DNA from: Anaerobacillus alkalilacustris
GTDB lineage: Bacteria; Bacillota; Bacilli; Bacillales; Anaerobacillaceae
Assembly (NCBI RefSeq): GCF_001866005.1
Contig: NZ_MLQR01000001.1
Coordinates: 441,289-488,195 of the forward strand
Direction: 5' to 3'
DNA length: 46,907 nt
A program made the translations under genes and the position numbers. Below are positions 25,047 to 33,001 of the stretch, piece after piece (within the stretch, counting starts at the first letter, position 1; each line of letters opens with the position of its first letter). The notes beneath the pieces are model-generated. The model ran no database searches, was not told the origin of the DNA, and was given only the letters and a program-made list of their open reading frames with translations.

Positions 25047-26770
25047 GCACTCTCCTCTGTCCTTTGAGATTCCACGATCTCTTGATAAATATTATTTTCG
25101 TTTAACAATTGTTCATGGGTACCAATACCTGCTAGCTTCCCTTCATTTAGTACCAAAATCTGATCCGCATTTATCACTGTACTCACTCGCTGAGCAACCA
25201 CCAAAATCGTGGAATTCATTGCCGCTTTTTTTAAAGCTTCTCTTAATTTTGCATCCGTCTTATAATCTAGTGCAGAGAAGCTATCATCAAAAATATAAAG
25301 CTCTGGTTTTCTCACAAGTGCACGCGCGATTGATAAACGCTGCTTTTGCCCTCCAGATAGGTTCAATCCAGACTGCTCGATTTGTGCAAAAATACCATCT
25401 TCCTTTTCTTGCACAAAATCGAGCGCTTGCGCTGTTTCAAGAGCTTCAAAAATCTCTTCCTCAGTCGCATCTTTCTTACCTAGAAGGAGATTCTCGGCAA
25501 TTGTCCCGCTAAAAAGGGATGCTTTTTGTGGGACATACCCTATTTTTTGACGAAGGGTATGCTGCTTCATACATCGTATATCCTCTCCATTTAATAGAAT
25601 CTCTCCACTTTCTACATCATAAAATCGTAGAATTAATTGAGTAAGCGTCGTCTTTCCAGCACCCGTACTTCCGATAATAGCCGTCACTTTACCCGGTTCG
25701 GCAGTAAAGGAAATGCTTTCCAATGCTTGTTTTTCAGCTCCTGAGTAACGAAAGGCCACGTTCTTAAATTCTAAATGTCCACGCAATCCATTTTCTTCTA
25801 TGAATTCATCACTCGAGTCCATAATCTCTGGCTTTACATGCAGGACCTCGCTAATTCTTTTAGCCGAAGCTTCTGCACGTGGGATCATCACAAAAACCAT
25901 GGAAAGCATGATTAATGAAAATAAGATCATTAAGGAGTATTGTAAAAAGGCCATCAAATTCCCTATTTGCATCATCCCCTGATCAATTCGAATCGCCCCA
26001 AACCAAACAATCGCAATACTCGTAAAGTTCATGACAAGCATCATCACAGGAAACATAAAGGACATGGTCTGATTAACCTTAATACCAGTATCTCGATAAT
26101 CACGGTTCGCTTGATTAAATCTAGATTTTTCATACTCGACACGATTGAAAGCACGAACCACTCTCGTTCCTATTAACGTCTCTCTTAATAGCAGATTTAA
26201 TCGATCCGTCTTTTTCTGTAGAAGTCCAAACAAAGGTAATGCTTTTTTTGATATCAAGAAGATCAGACCGCCTAAAATCGGTAAGGCAGCTAAAAAAACA
26301 AGCGATAAAACAGCATCTCTAGAAACTGCTAGAACGATCCCTCCAACAAGCATCAAAGGCGCTCTGGTCATCATTCGTAGCATCATATTGATCACATCTT
26401 GAACCTGTTTAATATCATTTGTCGTTCGCGTAATGAGTGATGATGGACCGAATTTTTCATATTCTTTTAAAGAAAAATTTTCCACTGTTAGAAACAACTT
26501 TCGACGGATATCTCTTCCAAGACCAAGTGCCACCTTCGTTGAAAAATAAATGGAAATAATGTTAAAGAGAATCGCTAAAAAAGCAGATGCAATCATTAAC
26601 GCTCCCGTATGAAGAATAAAAGAAATATCTTGATTAACGATACCGATATCAACGACATCTGCCATTAGCGTCGGTAAATAAAGTTCAAGAAGAATAGCCA
26701 AAAGGGTAAAAACGAAAACCATCACCATAAAAAACCAATAGGTCTTTAAATATTTAAGGATGGATATCAC
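25043..26770 (-). CDS. ABC exporter half-transporter, first subunit (YfiB/LmrC-like)
   Basis: 575 residues. The membrane domain occupies about 10-310 and the ATPase domain about 335-570, with G-S-T-G-A-G-K-T-T, L-S-G-G-Q-K-Q-R-L-S-I-A-R-A-L. Walker B is L-Y-I-F-D-D-S-F-S-A-L-D. The residue after the Walker B Asp is Asp rather than Glu, the degenerate catalytic site expected in one subunit of heterodimeric exporters; the partner downstream keeps Glu. GTG at 26770 is the start, with AGGTGAG overlapping the end of the MarR gene. Together with the next gene it forms an asymmetric ATP-driven exporter. Confidence 0.9.
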   Translation of the reverse strand: MISILKYLKTYWFFMVMVFVFTLLAILLELYLPTLMADVVDIGIVNQDISFILHTGALMIASAFLAILFNIISIYFSTKVALGLGRDIRRKLFLTVENFSLKEYEKFGPSSLITRTTNDIKQVQDVINMMLRMMTRAPLMLVGGIVLAVSRDAVLSLVFLAALPILGGLIFLISKKALPLFGLLQKKTDRLNLLLRETLIGTRVVRAFNRVEYEKSRFNQANRDYRDTGIKVNQTMSFMFPVMMLVMNFTSIAIVWFGAIRIDQGMMQIGNLMAFLQYSLMILFSLIMLSMVFVMIPRAEASAKRISEVLHVKPEIMDSSDEFIEENGLRGHLEFKNVAFRYSGAEKQALESISFTAEPGKVTAIIGSTGAGKTTLTQLILRFYDVESGEILLNGEDIRCMKQHTLRQKIGYVPQKASLFSGTIAENLLLGKKDATEEEIFEALETAQALDFVQEKEDGIFAQIEQSGLNLSGGQKQRLSIARALVRKPELYIFDDSFSALDYKTDAKLREALKKAAMNSTILVVAQRVSTVINADQILVLNEGKLAGIGTHEQLLNENNIYQEIVESQRTEESA

Positions 26771-26772
26771 GA

Positions 26773-27243
26773 TTACTCACCTACTTTTGATTCAAAAAAT
26801 TGAAAGGTTTTATTTAGGAGTTTTGACAATTGGCGGCTATCGTCAGGTCCTAAATGCTCAGCAAGAGACATGAAGCGTTGATGAAACTGTTCCTTTACAG
26901 CATCTGCAGCCTCCCTGCCAGAATCCGAAAGGACAACCCTCACGATCCGTCTATCCTTTGGATCATTTTTACGAACGATCCATCCACTTTCCTCCATCTT
27001 ATTGATTAACTGCGTAATGAAAGGCGAACTCACATACATTTTTTTGCTTAATTCAATAATTTGTAACCCTTCTTCTGGTGCATGCCTAAGTAAAACTAAT
27101 GCCCTTGCTTCACTTGTTTTCTTATCATTGGTTGCCTCTATGTGTTTTCGTTTTAAACGGATAAAGGCTTGCATTAAATCCTCAACGGTCTGATTATCGA
27201 TTTGGTTGTAAGCTTGCTGCTGACTTTTTTCTTCCAATCCCAT
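26773..27243 (-). CDS. MarR-family repressor
   Basis: 156 residues with the MarR winged helix in the middle (I-I-E-L-S-K-K-M-Y-V-S-S-P-F-I-T-Q-L-I-N-K-M-E-E-S-G-W-I, then D-P-K-D-R-R-I-V-R-V). D-x-R-D-x-R-like D-P-K-D-R-R is the diagnostic wing motif. It is the first gene of an operon with the two exporter subunits (2-bp gap to the GTG start). It should repress its own promoter by binding the dyad at 27261-27297 and respond to a substrate of the exporter. Confidence 0.92.
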   Translation of the reverse strand: MGLEEKSQQQAYNQIDNQTVEDLMQAFIRLKRKHIEATNDKKTSEARALVLLRHAPEEGLQIIELSKKMYVSSPFITQLINKMEESGWIVRKNDPKDRRIVRVVLSDSGREAADAVKEQFHQRFMSLAEHLGPDDSRQLSKLLNKTFQFFESKVGE

Positions 27244-27260
27244 TCACCTCTCGTACGAAA

Positions 27261-27301
27261 ATAGATAAGTAAGTTAATTAATTACTTTGTTATCTATTAT
27301 A
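27261..27301 (-). promoter_or_regulatory. Operator dyad and -10 of the MarR/exporter operon
   Basis: A 37-bp dyad centred at 27279 has outer arms ATAGATAA (27261-27268) and TTATCTAT (27290-27297) and inner arms AAGT / ACTT. Fourteen of 18 base pairs match. A -10 TATAAT lies at 27301-27296 on the minus strand, overlapping the outer arm, so binding would block transcription. Confidence 0.7.
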
Positions 27302-27697
27302 TTACTACAAGAAACATTTAAATAGTCTGAAAACTAATTCGACTGCAACCATTTAATAATTTTTCATTTCTATACATCGTCATTTCCTTAGTCACAGGAA
27401 TTGGTCAATTTTGTCCCAAAATAAAGTTAAACTTCAATCAGTGGGGGTTTCCCCTCATCCCCCACTGATGAAAGTTATTCTATATCAGACCTTTAGGAGC
27501 AGTTAATCCCCACCTAAACTTTTCGATTTCCTTAAGTTTTGAGGAGGGTATTTCTGCCCCTAAAGAGTGGGATAAAAATCCAATCGGAACAGCAAACCAG
27601 TTACCCTGTTTCATTACAAAATTTATCATAGATGGGGAAGCAATCAACTGCTTCCCCATTTATTGGCTCGTGTTACTTGTCCCTGTGTTCCACCCGA
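27302..27697. other. Non-coding region with three strong stem-loops
   Basis: Stems: TCAGTGGGGG / CCCCCACTGA (27438-27447, 27459-27468) enclosed by AACTT / AAGTT; CTTTAGGaGCAG / CTGCcCCTAAAG (27491-27502, 27554-27565) with an inner AAACTT / AAGTTT; and ATGGGGAAGCA / TGCTTCCCCAT (27632-27642, 27649-27659). The last could terminate the 45-aa gene. The middle one is unexplained and may be a structured RNA or the end of an IS200/IS605-type element. No open frame is supported. Confidence 0.5.
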
Positions 27698-27835
27698 TTA
27701 TTGCATTTTAATAGGCGTGCAAACAGCATATAAATATTTCGTTGAATCTGAAACTTCAACTTTAATGACTTTATATCCATTCCCAACCGCTTGCAACTCT
27801 CTTTTAATTAATATACCCGTGTGATTTTTCTTCAT
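27698..27835 (-). CDS. 45-aa hypothetical protein
   Basis: ATG at 27835 follows GGAAGGGTAAAA and gives M-K-K-N-H-T-G-I-L-I-K-R-E-L-Q-A-V-G-N-G-Y-K ending P-I-K-M-Q. It is soluble, basic at the N-terminus and strand-rich, with V-I-K-V-E-V-S-D-S-T-K-Y-L-Y-A-V-C-T. The good ribosome binding site and following stem-loop support a real small gene. Function and family are unknown. Confidence 0.6.
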   Translation of the reverse strand: MKKNHTGILIKRELQAVGNGYKVIKVEVSDSTKYLYAVCTPIKMQ

Positions 27836-27942
27836 TTTTACCCTTCCTTTCGATAAGCCTTCACAAAAGTTAATATATGATAAGGTGAAAAAATGGGTGC
27901 ATGACTATGATGCGCAAGAAAAATACAATCGTCACTTATTTT

Positions 27943-28386
27943 TTAAGCTTCCGCAACATTTTTTACACGTTCTAAAAAATTAACCACCACTTTTTCTGAA
28001 GCAAACAACAAAAATAAATTTACATACCACTTTAGCGGGCGATTAGTCACTGTATATTTAAATGAAGTCTTATCATCATTCATTTTTTTCAATTCATAAA
28101 GAGCTGTTATTTCAAACATATTAGCAAGTGAAAAACCTACTTTTAACCTTTTCTTATTAGGTGCACTTGAATACTCTAATGTTTCTACATCATACTCTTC
28201 TATACGTTTTCCTTCTTTATATTTTTGGCGATATACACTTCCGATTACTTCTTCAGTTATTTTAATTGGTTTATGTTCAACTACTTGAGGCATGATTTTT
28301 TGCATATTTTCAAGAGAGCCATCAAAAAGCCGCCAAATTTGATCAATTGGCGCGTTTATTTCTATATCCTTTGTCCATTGTTTCAT
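27943..28386 (-). CDS. SRPBCC-fold (START-like) protein
   Basis: 147 residues of the SRPBCC superfamily. The beginning W-T-K-D-I-E-I-N-A-P-I-D-Q-I-W-R-L-F-D-G-S-L-E-N-M-Q-K-I-M-P is the typical polyketide-cyclase-like entry strand and helix. The end (L-F-A-S-E-K-V-V-V-N-F-L-E-R-V-K-N-V-A-E) is the long C-terminal helix. These proteins bind hydrophobic ligands in a deep pocket. A ribosome binding site AGAGGTG stands about 10 bp upstream. It is a single gene; ligand unknown. Confidence 0.82.
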   Translation of the reverse strand: MKQWTKDIEINAPIDQIWRLFDGSLENMQKIMPQVVEHKPIKITEEVIGSVYRQKYKEGKRIEEYDVETLEYSSAPNKKRLKVGFSLANMFEITALYELKKMNDDKTSFKYTVTNRPLKWYVNLFLLFASEKVVVNFLERVKNVAEA

Positions 28387-28464
28387 TTTAAGAGCACCTC
28401 TATCAGATTATTTTTAACAAGTGGAGTATTTTTCCCCACATTATTTCATTTGACATTAATCAAC

Positions 28465-28692
28465 TGCTTTTTGGCTTCCGCGTGCTTCTGCGTCATCTAG
28501 CATAGCTTCGTAGCAAGCTTCCTCGAAGCAGTGTTTTGTGCGACGAGTAACCGCAGGAGCAAAGCTGCATGAAGCTAATCGACGAAGGATCTCAAGCAGT
28601 AATTGAAGTCCGTTTCTTGACTGAAGTGACCGAGCTCGTAGGCTGCTTGCGCTAGACAGTTTCCAAGTTAGAAATTTATAAATTCTGATTAT
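28465..28692. repeat. Dispersed repeat, copy C (5'-truncated)
   Basis: It shares GTGCTTCTGCGTC, the CTTCCTCGAAGCAG and GCGACGAGTAACCGCAGG segments and the tail TAGACAGTTTCCAAGTTAG with copy A at very high identity. It lacks the first 80 or so bases including the GAAAAGCGC end. Confidence 0.88.
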
Positions 28693-28696
28693 GCAA

Positions 28697-28727
28697 AAAA
28701 CTCAGTTACAAATTAACTGAGCTTTAT
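28697..28727. terminator. Terminator after the two-gene membrane operon
   Basis: AACTCAGTT / AACTGAGCTT stem with a short AT loop, followed by TTTATTTTTATT on the plus strand and preceded by an A-run for the minus strand. It lies about 40 bp past the stop at 28765. Confidence 0.65.
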
Positions 28728-28764
28728 TTTTATTTTCCAAACATTTATTCAACTAAGTTAAAAA

Positions 28765-29226
28765 TTACTCATCCACTTTAGCAACTCCTAGTGCTAAATG
28801 GTCCCAAAGTACCTCTTCTACTTTCTCTACAAGTTCAGTGGGGCACTCTACCACTAAAACAACTTCTGACTGTTTACCCTTCACTTCTCTTTTCCTTTTA
28901 TGAACAATCTTAAAAATGATGTAATCGATGATAAATCCAATAATAAATCCACTTACAGCACCGATTAATCCCCAATAAATAGGACCCCACTCCAATACAA
29001 AACCGACACTTGCTCCAATAACACTAAATGCAGTTCCAACTGCTGCACCTTTATCAAATAAGCTAATTCCATCCGCACGGTGAAGTGTATCAAATAACCT
29101 TCGTTCTTCCACACGATTGATAAGGGGAACTGCAAGTATATGTTCTTTTTTTACACCTACTTTTACCAAAGAAGTTATCGCTAACTCAAGATACGTTGAA
29201 TGCTCAAAAGTAGAAAAGATTTGCAA
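28765..29226 (-). CDS. Membrane protein with glycine-zipper segment
   Basis: 153 residues. The N-terminal 45 residues look like a small ferredoxin-like fold (M-Q-I-F-S-T-F-E-H-S-T-Y-L-E-L-A-I-T-S-L). Two glycine-rich membrane helices follow at about 62-82 and 85-107 (G-L-I-G-A-V-S-G-F-I-I-G-F-I-I-D-Y). The C-terminal strand-helix S-E-V-V-L-V-V-E-C-P-T-E-L-V-E-K-V-E-E-V-L echoes the N-terminal fold. No family name is certain. It follows the gene at 29228 by one base, so they are co-transcribed. Confidence 0.72.
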   Translation of the reverse strand: MQIFSTFEHSTYLELAITSLVKVGVKKEHILAVPLINRVEERRLFDTLHRADGISLFDKGAAVGTAFSVIGASVGFVLEWGPIYWGLIGAVSGFIIGFIIDYIIFKIVHKRKREVKGKQSEVVLVVECPTELVEKVEEVLWDHLALGVAKVDE

Positions 29227-29227
29227 T

Positions 29228-30019
29228 TTATTTCACTCCATCTGCTGGTACTAGGAACTTTACACGATGCTGCTGATAATACGTTTTTAAAAATTTCCTT
29301 TGTTCACTTTCAAATAATTTATTGTTTTCAACTGTGTTAACATACGAATCGTATGCAGCAAACCCAATGTGAGAAGGAATAAACAAGAACCATTGCGGGT
29401 CAATGACTTGTGTTGCTTGTGGAATTTCCCCTATAAAAAGGAAATGAACTGCAATGAGAATATTAGAAAAGTACACAAAAACAACCATAAACGCCATTGT
29501 AAAAATGGCTGTTATAACTCGATGGATATATAGTTGCCCCAATCCAGGTGTGAAAAGCGACCATACCACTGCCATCAATGGTCTTCTTTTATCTAAATAA
29601 TTGATTTCAATAGCAGAAATTGTGTACGAATTAAAACCTGCATTTTCTCGTTCTGCTAAAATGAATACTTTATTCATATCAACAGTCGTTCGATAGCTGT
29701 CCCATATTGCAAAGAGATAAACTGGTATATACAAAAGCAACCACCTAGGTTCAAGAACGTCCTTTGCCATACTGATATTCCCAGTGAAAGAATAGACAAT
29801 CGCATGATTTAAATTAGCCATATTATTTACGAGAATTTCCCAAAGAAAAAGTGCATAACCTCTTAAATACTTGGATAAAAGGAGATGCCCAAAACCAGGA
29901 AAAGCTGCTGACCACCAAGCAATAATATATGGGTTTCGAAGATGTAATTGTGTAGTGCCGATAGAACTTACGTATGCTTTAAAACGACGCTCACTGTTTG
30001 TTGGATTAAAATTTTTCAT
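29228..30019 (-). CDS. Membrane protein with internally duplicated PGFG/PGLG domain
   Basis: 263 residues made of two similar halves. Each half begins with a P-G-F/L-G motif before a membrane hairpin: A-A-F-P-G-F-G-H-L-L-L-S-K-Y-L-R-G-Y near 35-55 and L-F-T-P-G-L-G-Q-L-Y-I-H-R near 155-170. Each then carries a D-P/E-P-R/Q-W-L/F-L/F-I-P segment and a final A-x-D-S-Y-x-x-T-V-(D/E)-x-N-K motif. The P-G-x-G-x-x-x-x-x-x-x-x-G pattern is that of TM2-like small membrane domains. About six membrane segments are predicted. Function is unknown. A truncated relative of the same motif lies at 38463-38640. Confidence 0.75.
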   Translation of the reverse strand: MKNFNPTNSERRFKAYVSSIGTTQLHLRNPYIIAWWSAAFPGFGHLLLSKYLRGYALFLWEILVNNMANLNHAIVYSFTGNISMAKDVLEPRWLLLYIPVYLFAIWDSYRTTVDMNKVFILAERENAGFNSYTISAIEINYLDKRRPLMAVVWSLFTPGLGQLYIHRVITAIFTMAFMVVFVYFSNILIAVHFLFIGEIPQATQVIDPQWFLFIPSHIGFAAYDSYVNTVENNKLFESEQRKFLKTYYQQHRVKFLVPADGVK

Positions 30020-30153
30020 GATGTATATACCCTCAAACTTTTTAAAGTTAAGGTTACTATTTACTATATTTGGTACTTATATTCCTATCAAGTAAAACAA
30101 GACCCTAATGGAATTAAAATGAGTTAGAAATAACAGAATTTGAGTGAAATAAT

Positions 30154-30520
30154 TATGGATAATACACTTGAAATACATGCAGTTTATAAGCAACTTTTAG
30201 ATGCATGGAATAGGCGGAGTGGTCGTGGAATAGCAGATCTAATTATAGAGACTGGAGAGAGCATTGGTTTTGACGGCAGTCAATCTATTGATATTTCTGC
30301 ATCTTAAACCATTCTTTGAAGACCACTTAACTGCTTGATTTATTAGCGAAGTTAAAGAAGTACATTTTTCAGCTCCTAATTAGCTATGTTACAAGCAAGA
30401 GCTGGAATGGTACGGCCCAACAATCAGACATCACTCCTAAAGCAAACACACATCGTACTCTTATAGTAGTAAAAAATGATGAAGTGAAACGAGGGGCCGG
30501 GTCATTTGTTCCACAAGTAA
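30154..30520 (+). pseudogene. Broken SgcJ/EcaC-like (DUF4440, NTF2-fold) gene
   Basis: Plus strand: M-D-N-T-L-E-I-H-A-V-Y-K-Q-L-L-D-A-W-N-R-R-S-G-R-G-I-A-D-L-I-I-E-T-G-E-S-I-G-F-D-G-S-Q. After a frameshift it continues H-L-K-P-F-F-E-D-H, E-V-K-E-V-H-F-S-A-P. The first 40 residues are the start of an NTF2-like domain of the SgcJ/EcaC type. Several stops (TAA near 30305 and later) end it. The downstream parts with R-T-L-I-V-V-K-N-D-E-V are still recognisable. Confidence 0.65.
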
Positions 30521-31071
30521 AAATGTAGTAGCGACAGCTCCCCTGTCTCTATGTATCTATTATTTTCCAAACATTCACTCCAGCCCTTATCAAAAATAAC
30601 ATTAGTCCGAAAATAAACTGTCATTTTATTCAGCTTGCTATTTTGGCGACTCCTTCGCGTGTTTACAGGTCAAATCTCTACTAATAGTGATTCATATTCT
30701 GAATAATTGGCTCTTCCCTTTTCTTGACTTTCCATATTGGCCACTTGCATACTCATACTATTTACTAAGGCATTTACTTCCATACCGAATTCATATATTT
30801 GTATTTAAATTTCACCCCTCTCGAGTTTATCAATAAGATTATCACCTTCTCCAAACATTAGTATTATTAATAAATCCATAATGCGGTTCTTGCGCTTCCT
30901 TCGTTTAGCAAAACGAAAGAAGCAACAGGTCCGTCCCCACGCTTCTCCAGAACATTGGAAATTCAGATGGAGTATCAACTCCACCTGAATGGAAGTTCCC
31001 ACCTACGCTACGCTTAGAGGTGGGGGTCTATGACCCTAAAGTACAAATCAGTTTGATTTTCTTTTCGCAAA
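30521..31071. other. Mostly non-coding region with stem-loop cluster
   Basis: Minus frames M-E-V-N-A-L-V-N-S-M-S-M-Q-V-A-N-M-E-S-Q and M-D-L-L-I-I-L-M-F-G-E-G-D-N-L-I-D-K-L-E-R-G-E-I are short and unrecognised; they may be remnants of one operon. The 30893-31036 stem-loops are described separately. Confidence 0.3.
30893..31036. repeat. Cluster of four stem-loops beside the truncated ssb
   Basis: GCTTCcTTCGTTT / AAACGAAaGAAGC at about 30893-30922; ATTCAGaTGGAGT / ACTCCAcCTGAAT (30961-30973, 30978-30990); CCCACCT / AGGTGGG (30998-31004, 31018-31024); GGGTC / GACCC (31024-31036). The row starts within a few bases of where ssb loses its reading frame. It resembles the hairpin ends and guide-RNA region of IS200/IS605-type elements, but no transposase or TnpB frame is present. 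Confidence 0.5.
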
Positions 31072-31264
31072 TTAAGAAGCAACACTTTCTGCTTGCTTGT
31101 GCCATACGAGTATGTTTATAAAATTAGCTTCTCTATTTCCCTCGCCATTTGAATACGGGTCTGTTCACAGCTAGCGTTAAAGTCCCTACTGCAATCCCAT
31201 TGGGCATATATCTTAATTCTGGATCTCTCGTTAAGCGTCCAACAACAACCGTTCTTTTTAGCAT
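31072..31264 (-). pseudogene. ssb: Truncated single-stranded DNA-binding protein gene
   Basis: From ATG 31264 the product reads [23 protein letters not shown] and [12 protein letters not shown], the classical SSB N-terminus. A stop follows W-R-G-K. In another frame the sequence goes on [24 protein letters not shown] before a stop at 31072. The OB-fold core and the acidic C-terminal tail are lost. The ATG overlaps the stop of the 51-aa gene (ATGCTAA). Confidence 0.85.
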
Positions 31265-31413
31265 TTTTTATCTTTCTCCTCTCGATCCTGCACTCTACAA
31301 TATTCAAGCTCTAATTCATCAGGAGTCATTGAACTTAGTAATCTACCATCTGTGCTTACGAAAACTCCTAAATCATTTAACTTTTTTATCAATACCTGTC
31401 TGCGTAATTCCAC
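31258..31413 (-). CDS. 51-aa hypothetical protein coupled to ssb
   Basis: GTG at 31413 follows GGGAGG at 6 bp and opens a 51-codon frame: [38 protein letters not shown], ending E-K-D-K-K-C. The arrangement (helix, short G-R-x-L turn, T-x-D-E-L-E-x-E helix) looks like a small helical regulatory protein. It overlaps ssb by seven bases and follows the 44-aa gene with no gap, so all three formed one transcript. Family not recognised; the strong signals make it likely real. Confidence 0.65.
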   Translation of the reverse strand: MELRRQVLIKKLNDLGVFVSTDGRLLSSMTPDELELEYCRVQDREEKDKKC

Positions 31414-31548
31414 TTAATTACCTCCCATTACTTTGTTATTGTCTTGGATACCGTTTGGTCGTTTCTTAATTTCTCCTTTTCTAGAAAGGTCAGAAATTAA
31501 TAAGCACACCTCGTCATATGTCCGTTCCCAATCGCGTTTCCTTAACAC
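31414..31548 (-). CDS. 44-aa hypothetical protein, first gene of the ssb micro-operon
   Basis: The frame opens at a GTG (31548) and reads M-L-R-K-R-D-W-E-R-T-Y-D-E-V-C-L-L-I-S-D, L-S-R-K-G-E-I-K-K-R-P-N-G-I-Q, ending M-G-G-N. No strong ribosome binding site precedes the GTG. The W-x-x-T-Y-x-E-V start and K-R-P-N-G-x-x-D-N-N-K-V-M end give it the look of a conserved small protein. Its stop codon directly abuts the start of the 51-aa gene. A small dyad GGAATG / CATTCC lies upstream near 31570-31588. Confidence 0.5.
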   Translation of the reverse strand: MLRKRDWERTYDEVCLLISDLSRKGEIKKRPNGIQDNNKVMGGN

Positions 31549-31689
31549 GTTATATATATCTACTTAGGAATGTCCTTCATTCCAAAAAAATTTAACATCC
31601 TCAATACCTTTTTCTCTAAACGACAGGGCGAGATGTAGGGAAGGTTTAGTAAAAACACTTATTGAATAGTATTTCAAATTTCGCCAAAC

Positions 31690-32475
31690 TCCAATAATTT
31701 TGACGAACTTACAGATTCGGCAGCAAAAATTTATCAAGAAGAAGGAGAAAATAATATTTGATCCACTTTTGGATTTAAGAAATGAGTTTTTTTAAGTAAC
31801 GTTTAAGTAACGATGACGTTAATTCATGCAGGTGTTTAGTAAGCCATGTTACATCGTCCTGCAATTCGTTTGTTAGATGAACAAACGAATTGTCTGGATC
31901 CTCCAGGGATTCAAGACCTCAGAAAACACTTGAAAATGCTTGCAAATGACGGGACAGCGATTATTATTTCAGGAAATTTATTAGCTGAGATTGAACTAAT
32001 TTGTGACAGTGTTCTTATTCTTGACAATGGAAGGATGGTTAGTGATGGAAAGCTAGAAGAATTAAGACGGGTGTGACTCAAGAAAGTCTTTATCAATTTC
32101 ACGTGTTAGAAACAGACAAGCTAAAAGAAGTATTGGCGCTTCTCCCCCAATATGATTAAGTAGTTGACATCGTTTCAGATGGTTTTTCAATCCATGTATC
32201 AGAGCGTGAAGCTGCCTCCATCAATCGATTTTTAGTAGAAAATTATTTTTTTACTAATGTCTATCACATTACTATTAGAATTGCTCGCTCATTATCAAAT
32301 ACAAATGTGCAAATATTTATTATTTGCCAACACAAACTTAACACAGCATTTCCTTGGGCGACCATTATTTGAAGGGATGACTCTTTCCTTCTCCGTTCTG
32401 AATATAACGATTCATATGATAGTGTTTTTCATTGTATCAACTGTGATTTTTTCTAGGAGAGATGTAAACATATGA
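31690..32475 (+). pseudogene. Decayed lantibiotic/bacitracin-type ABC transporter (ATPase plus permease end)
   Basis: The ATPase part is clear at 31843-32075: A-M-L-H-R-P-A-I-R-L-L-D-E-Q-T-N-C-L-D-P-P-G-I-Q-D-L-R, I-I-I-S-G-N-L-L-A-E-I-E-L-I-C-D-S-V-L-I-L-D-N-G-R. The Walker B region has D-E-Q-T-N-C where D-E-P-T-N-G is expected. After shifts it goes on S-L-Y-Q-F-H-V-L-E-T-D-K-L-K-E-V-L-A-L-L. The frame at 32257-32475 ends like a permease C-terminus (F-L-G-R-P-L-F-E-G-M-T-L, V-I-F-S-R-R-D-V). Walker A, the signature motif and most of the permease are gone. It probably once belonged to a BcrAB-like immunity transporter. Confidence 0.75.
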
Positions 32476-33001
32476 GTTGAAGGTGGTCCATTGGTAAGAA
32501 GCCGCTATTTGCTTCTTTTGTACTTCTCTCGTCTTCTAGTCTCTCTTTCGCTAGACAGAGTTTCTATGGAAGGAATCTTAGCTTTCCTATCTTTTTAAAT
32601 AAACAAACGTTCACTGAACCGACTACAATGTCTAGTCGGTTCAGTGTTGAATTTTTTCTCCCTTTTGTTAAATAAAAAATAATTTATTGGTAGTTTGGAT
32701 GCTTATTAGTTTTCAATTAATAACTTGTTCCTTTACAGAGTTAAAAATTCACTCACAGGTCTTTCAGAAACATCCGCTGATTTAAAGTAAAAGCTGTACA
32801 AAGGATAACCTTACAGGAGCATACCCTAACGTTTCATTTAATATAATTATTCTCTTTTCCATAAAGATCCCCATTATTTCATTAAAGAAAGCTCTACTTC
32901 CTTATTAAAGTAAAGCCGTTTGTTTAATTGAATTGCTCTCATTCTCTATATAAAAACAGGAGAGCATTTCCTATTTTGAATGAATTTATTTCTTAAGAAT
33001 A
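32476..33001. other. Intergenic region with two terminators
   Basis: A perfect 13-bp stem CACTGAACCGACT / AGTCGGTTCAGTG lies at about 32611-32645, with a T-run on the plus strand. A second stem TGCTCTC / GAGAGCA at 32933-32967 lies 35 bp past the stop of the gene at 33002. No gene is seen between. Confidence 0.6.

Noticed and set aside
25045..25512. 155-codon plus-strand open frame
   Set aside because: It lies fully antisense to the exporter ATPase domain, has no ribosome binding site, and its residue pattern is a mirror of the coding strand.
31149..31469. 106-codon plus-strand frame
   Set aside because: It is antisense to ssb and the two small genes, which have clear starts and homology or coupling.
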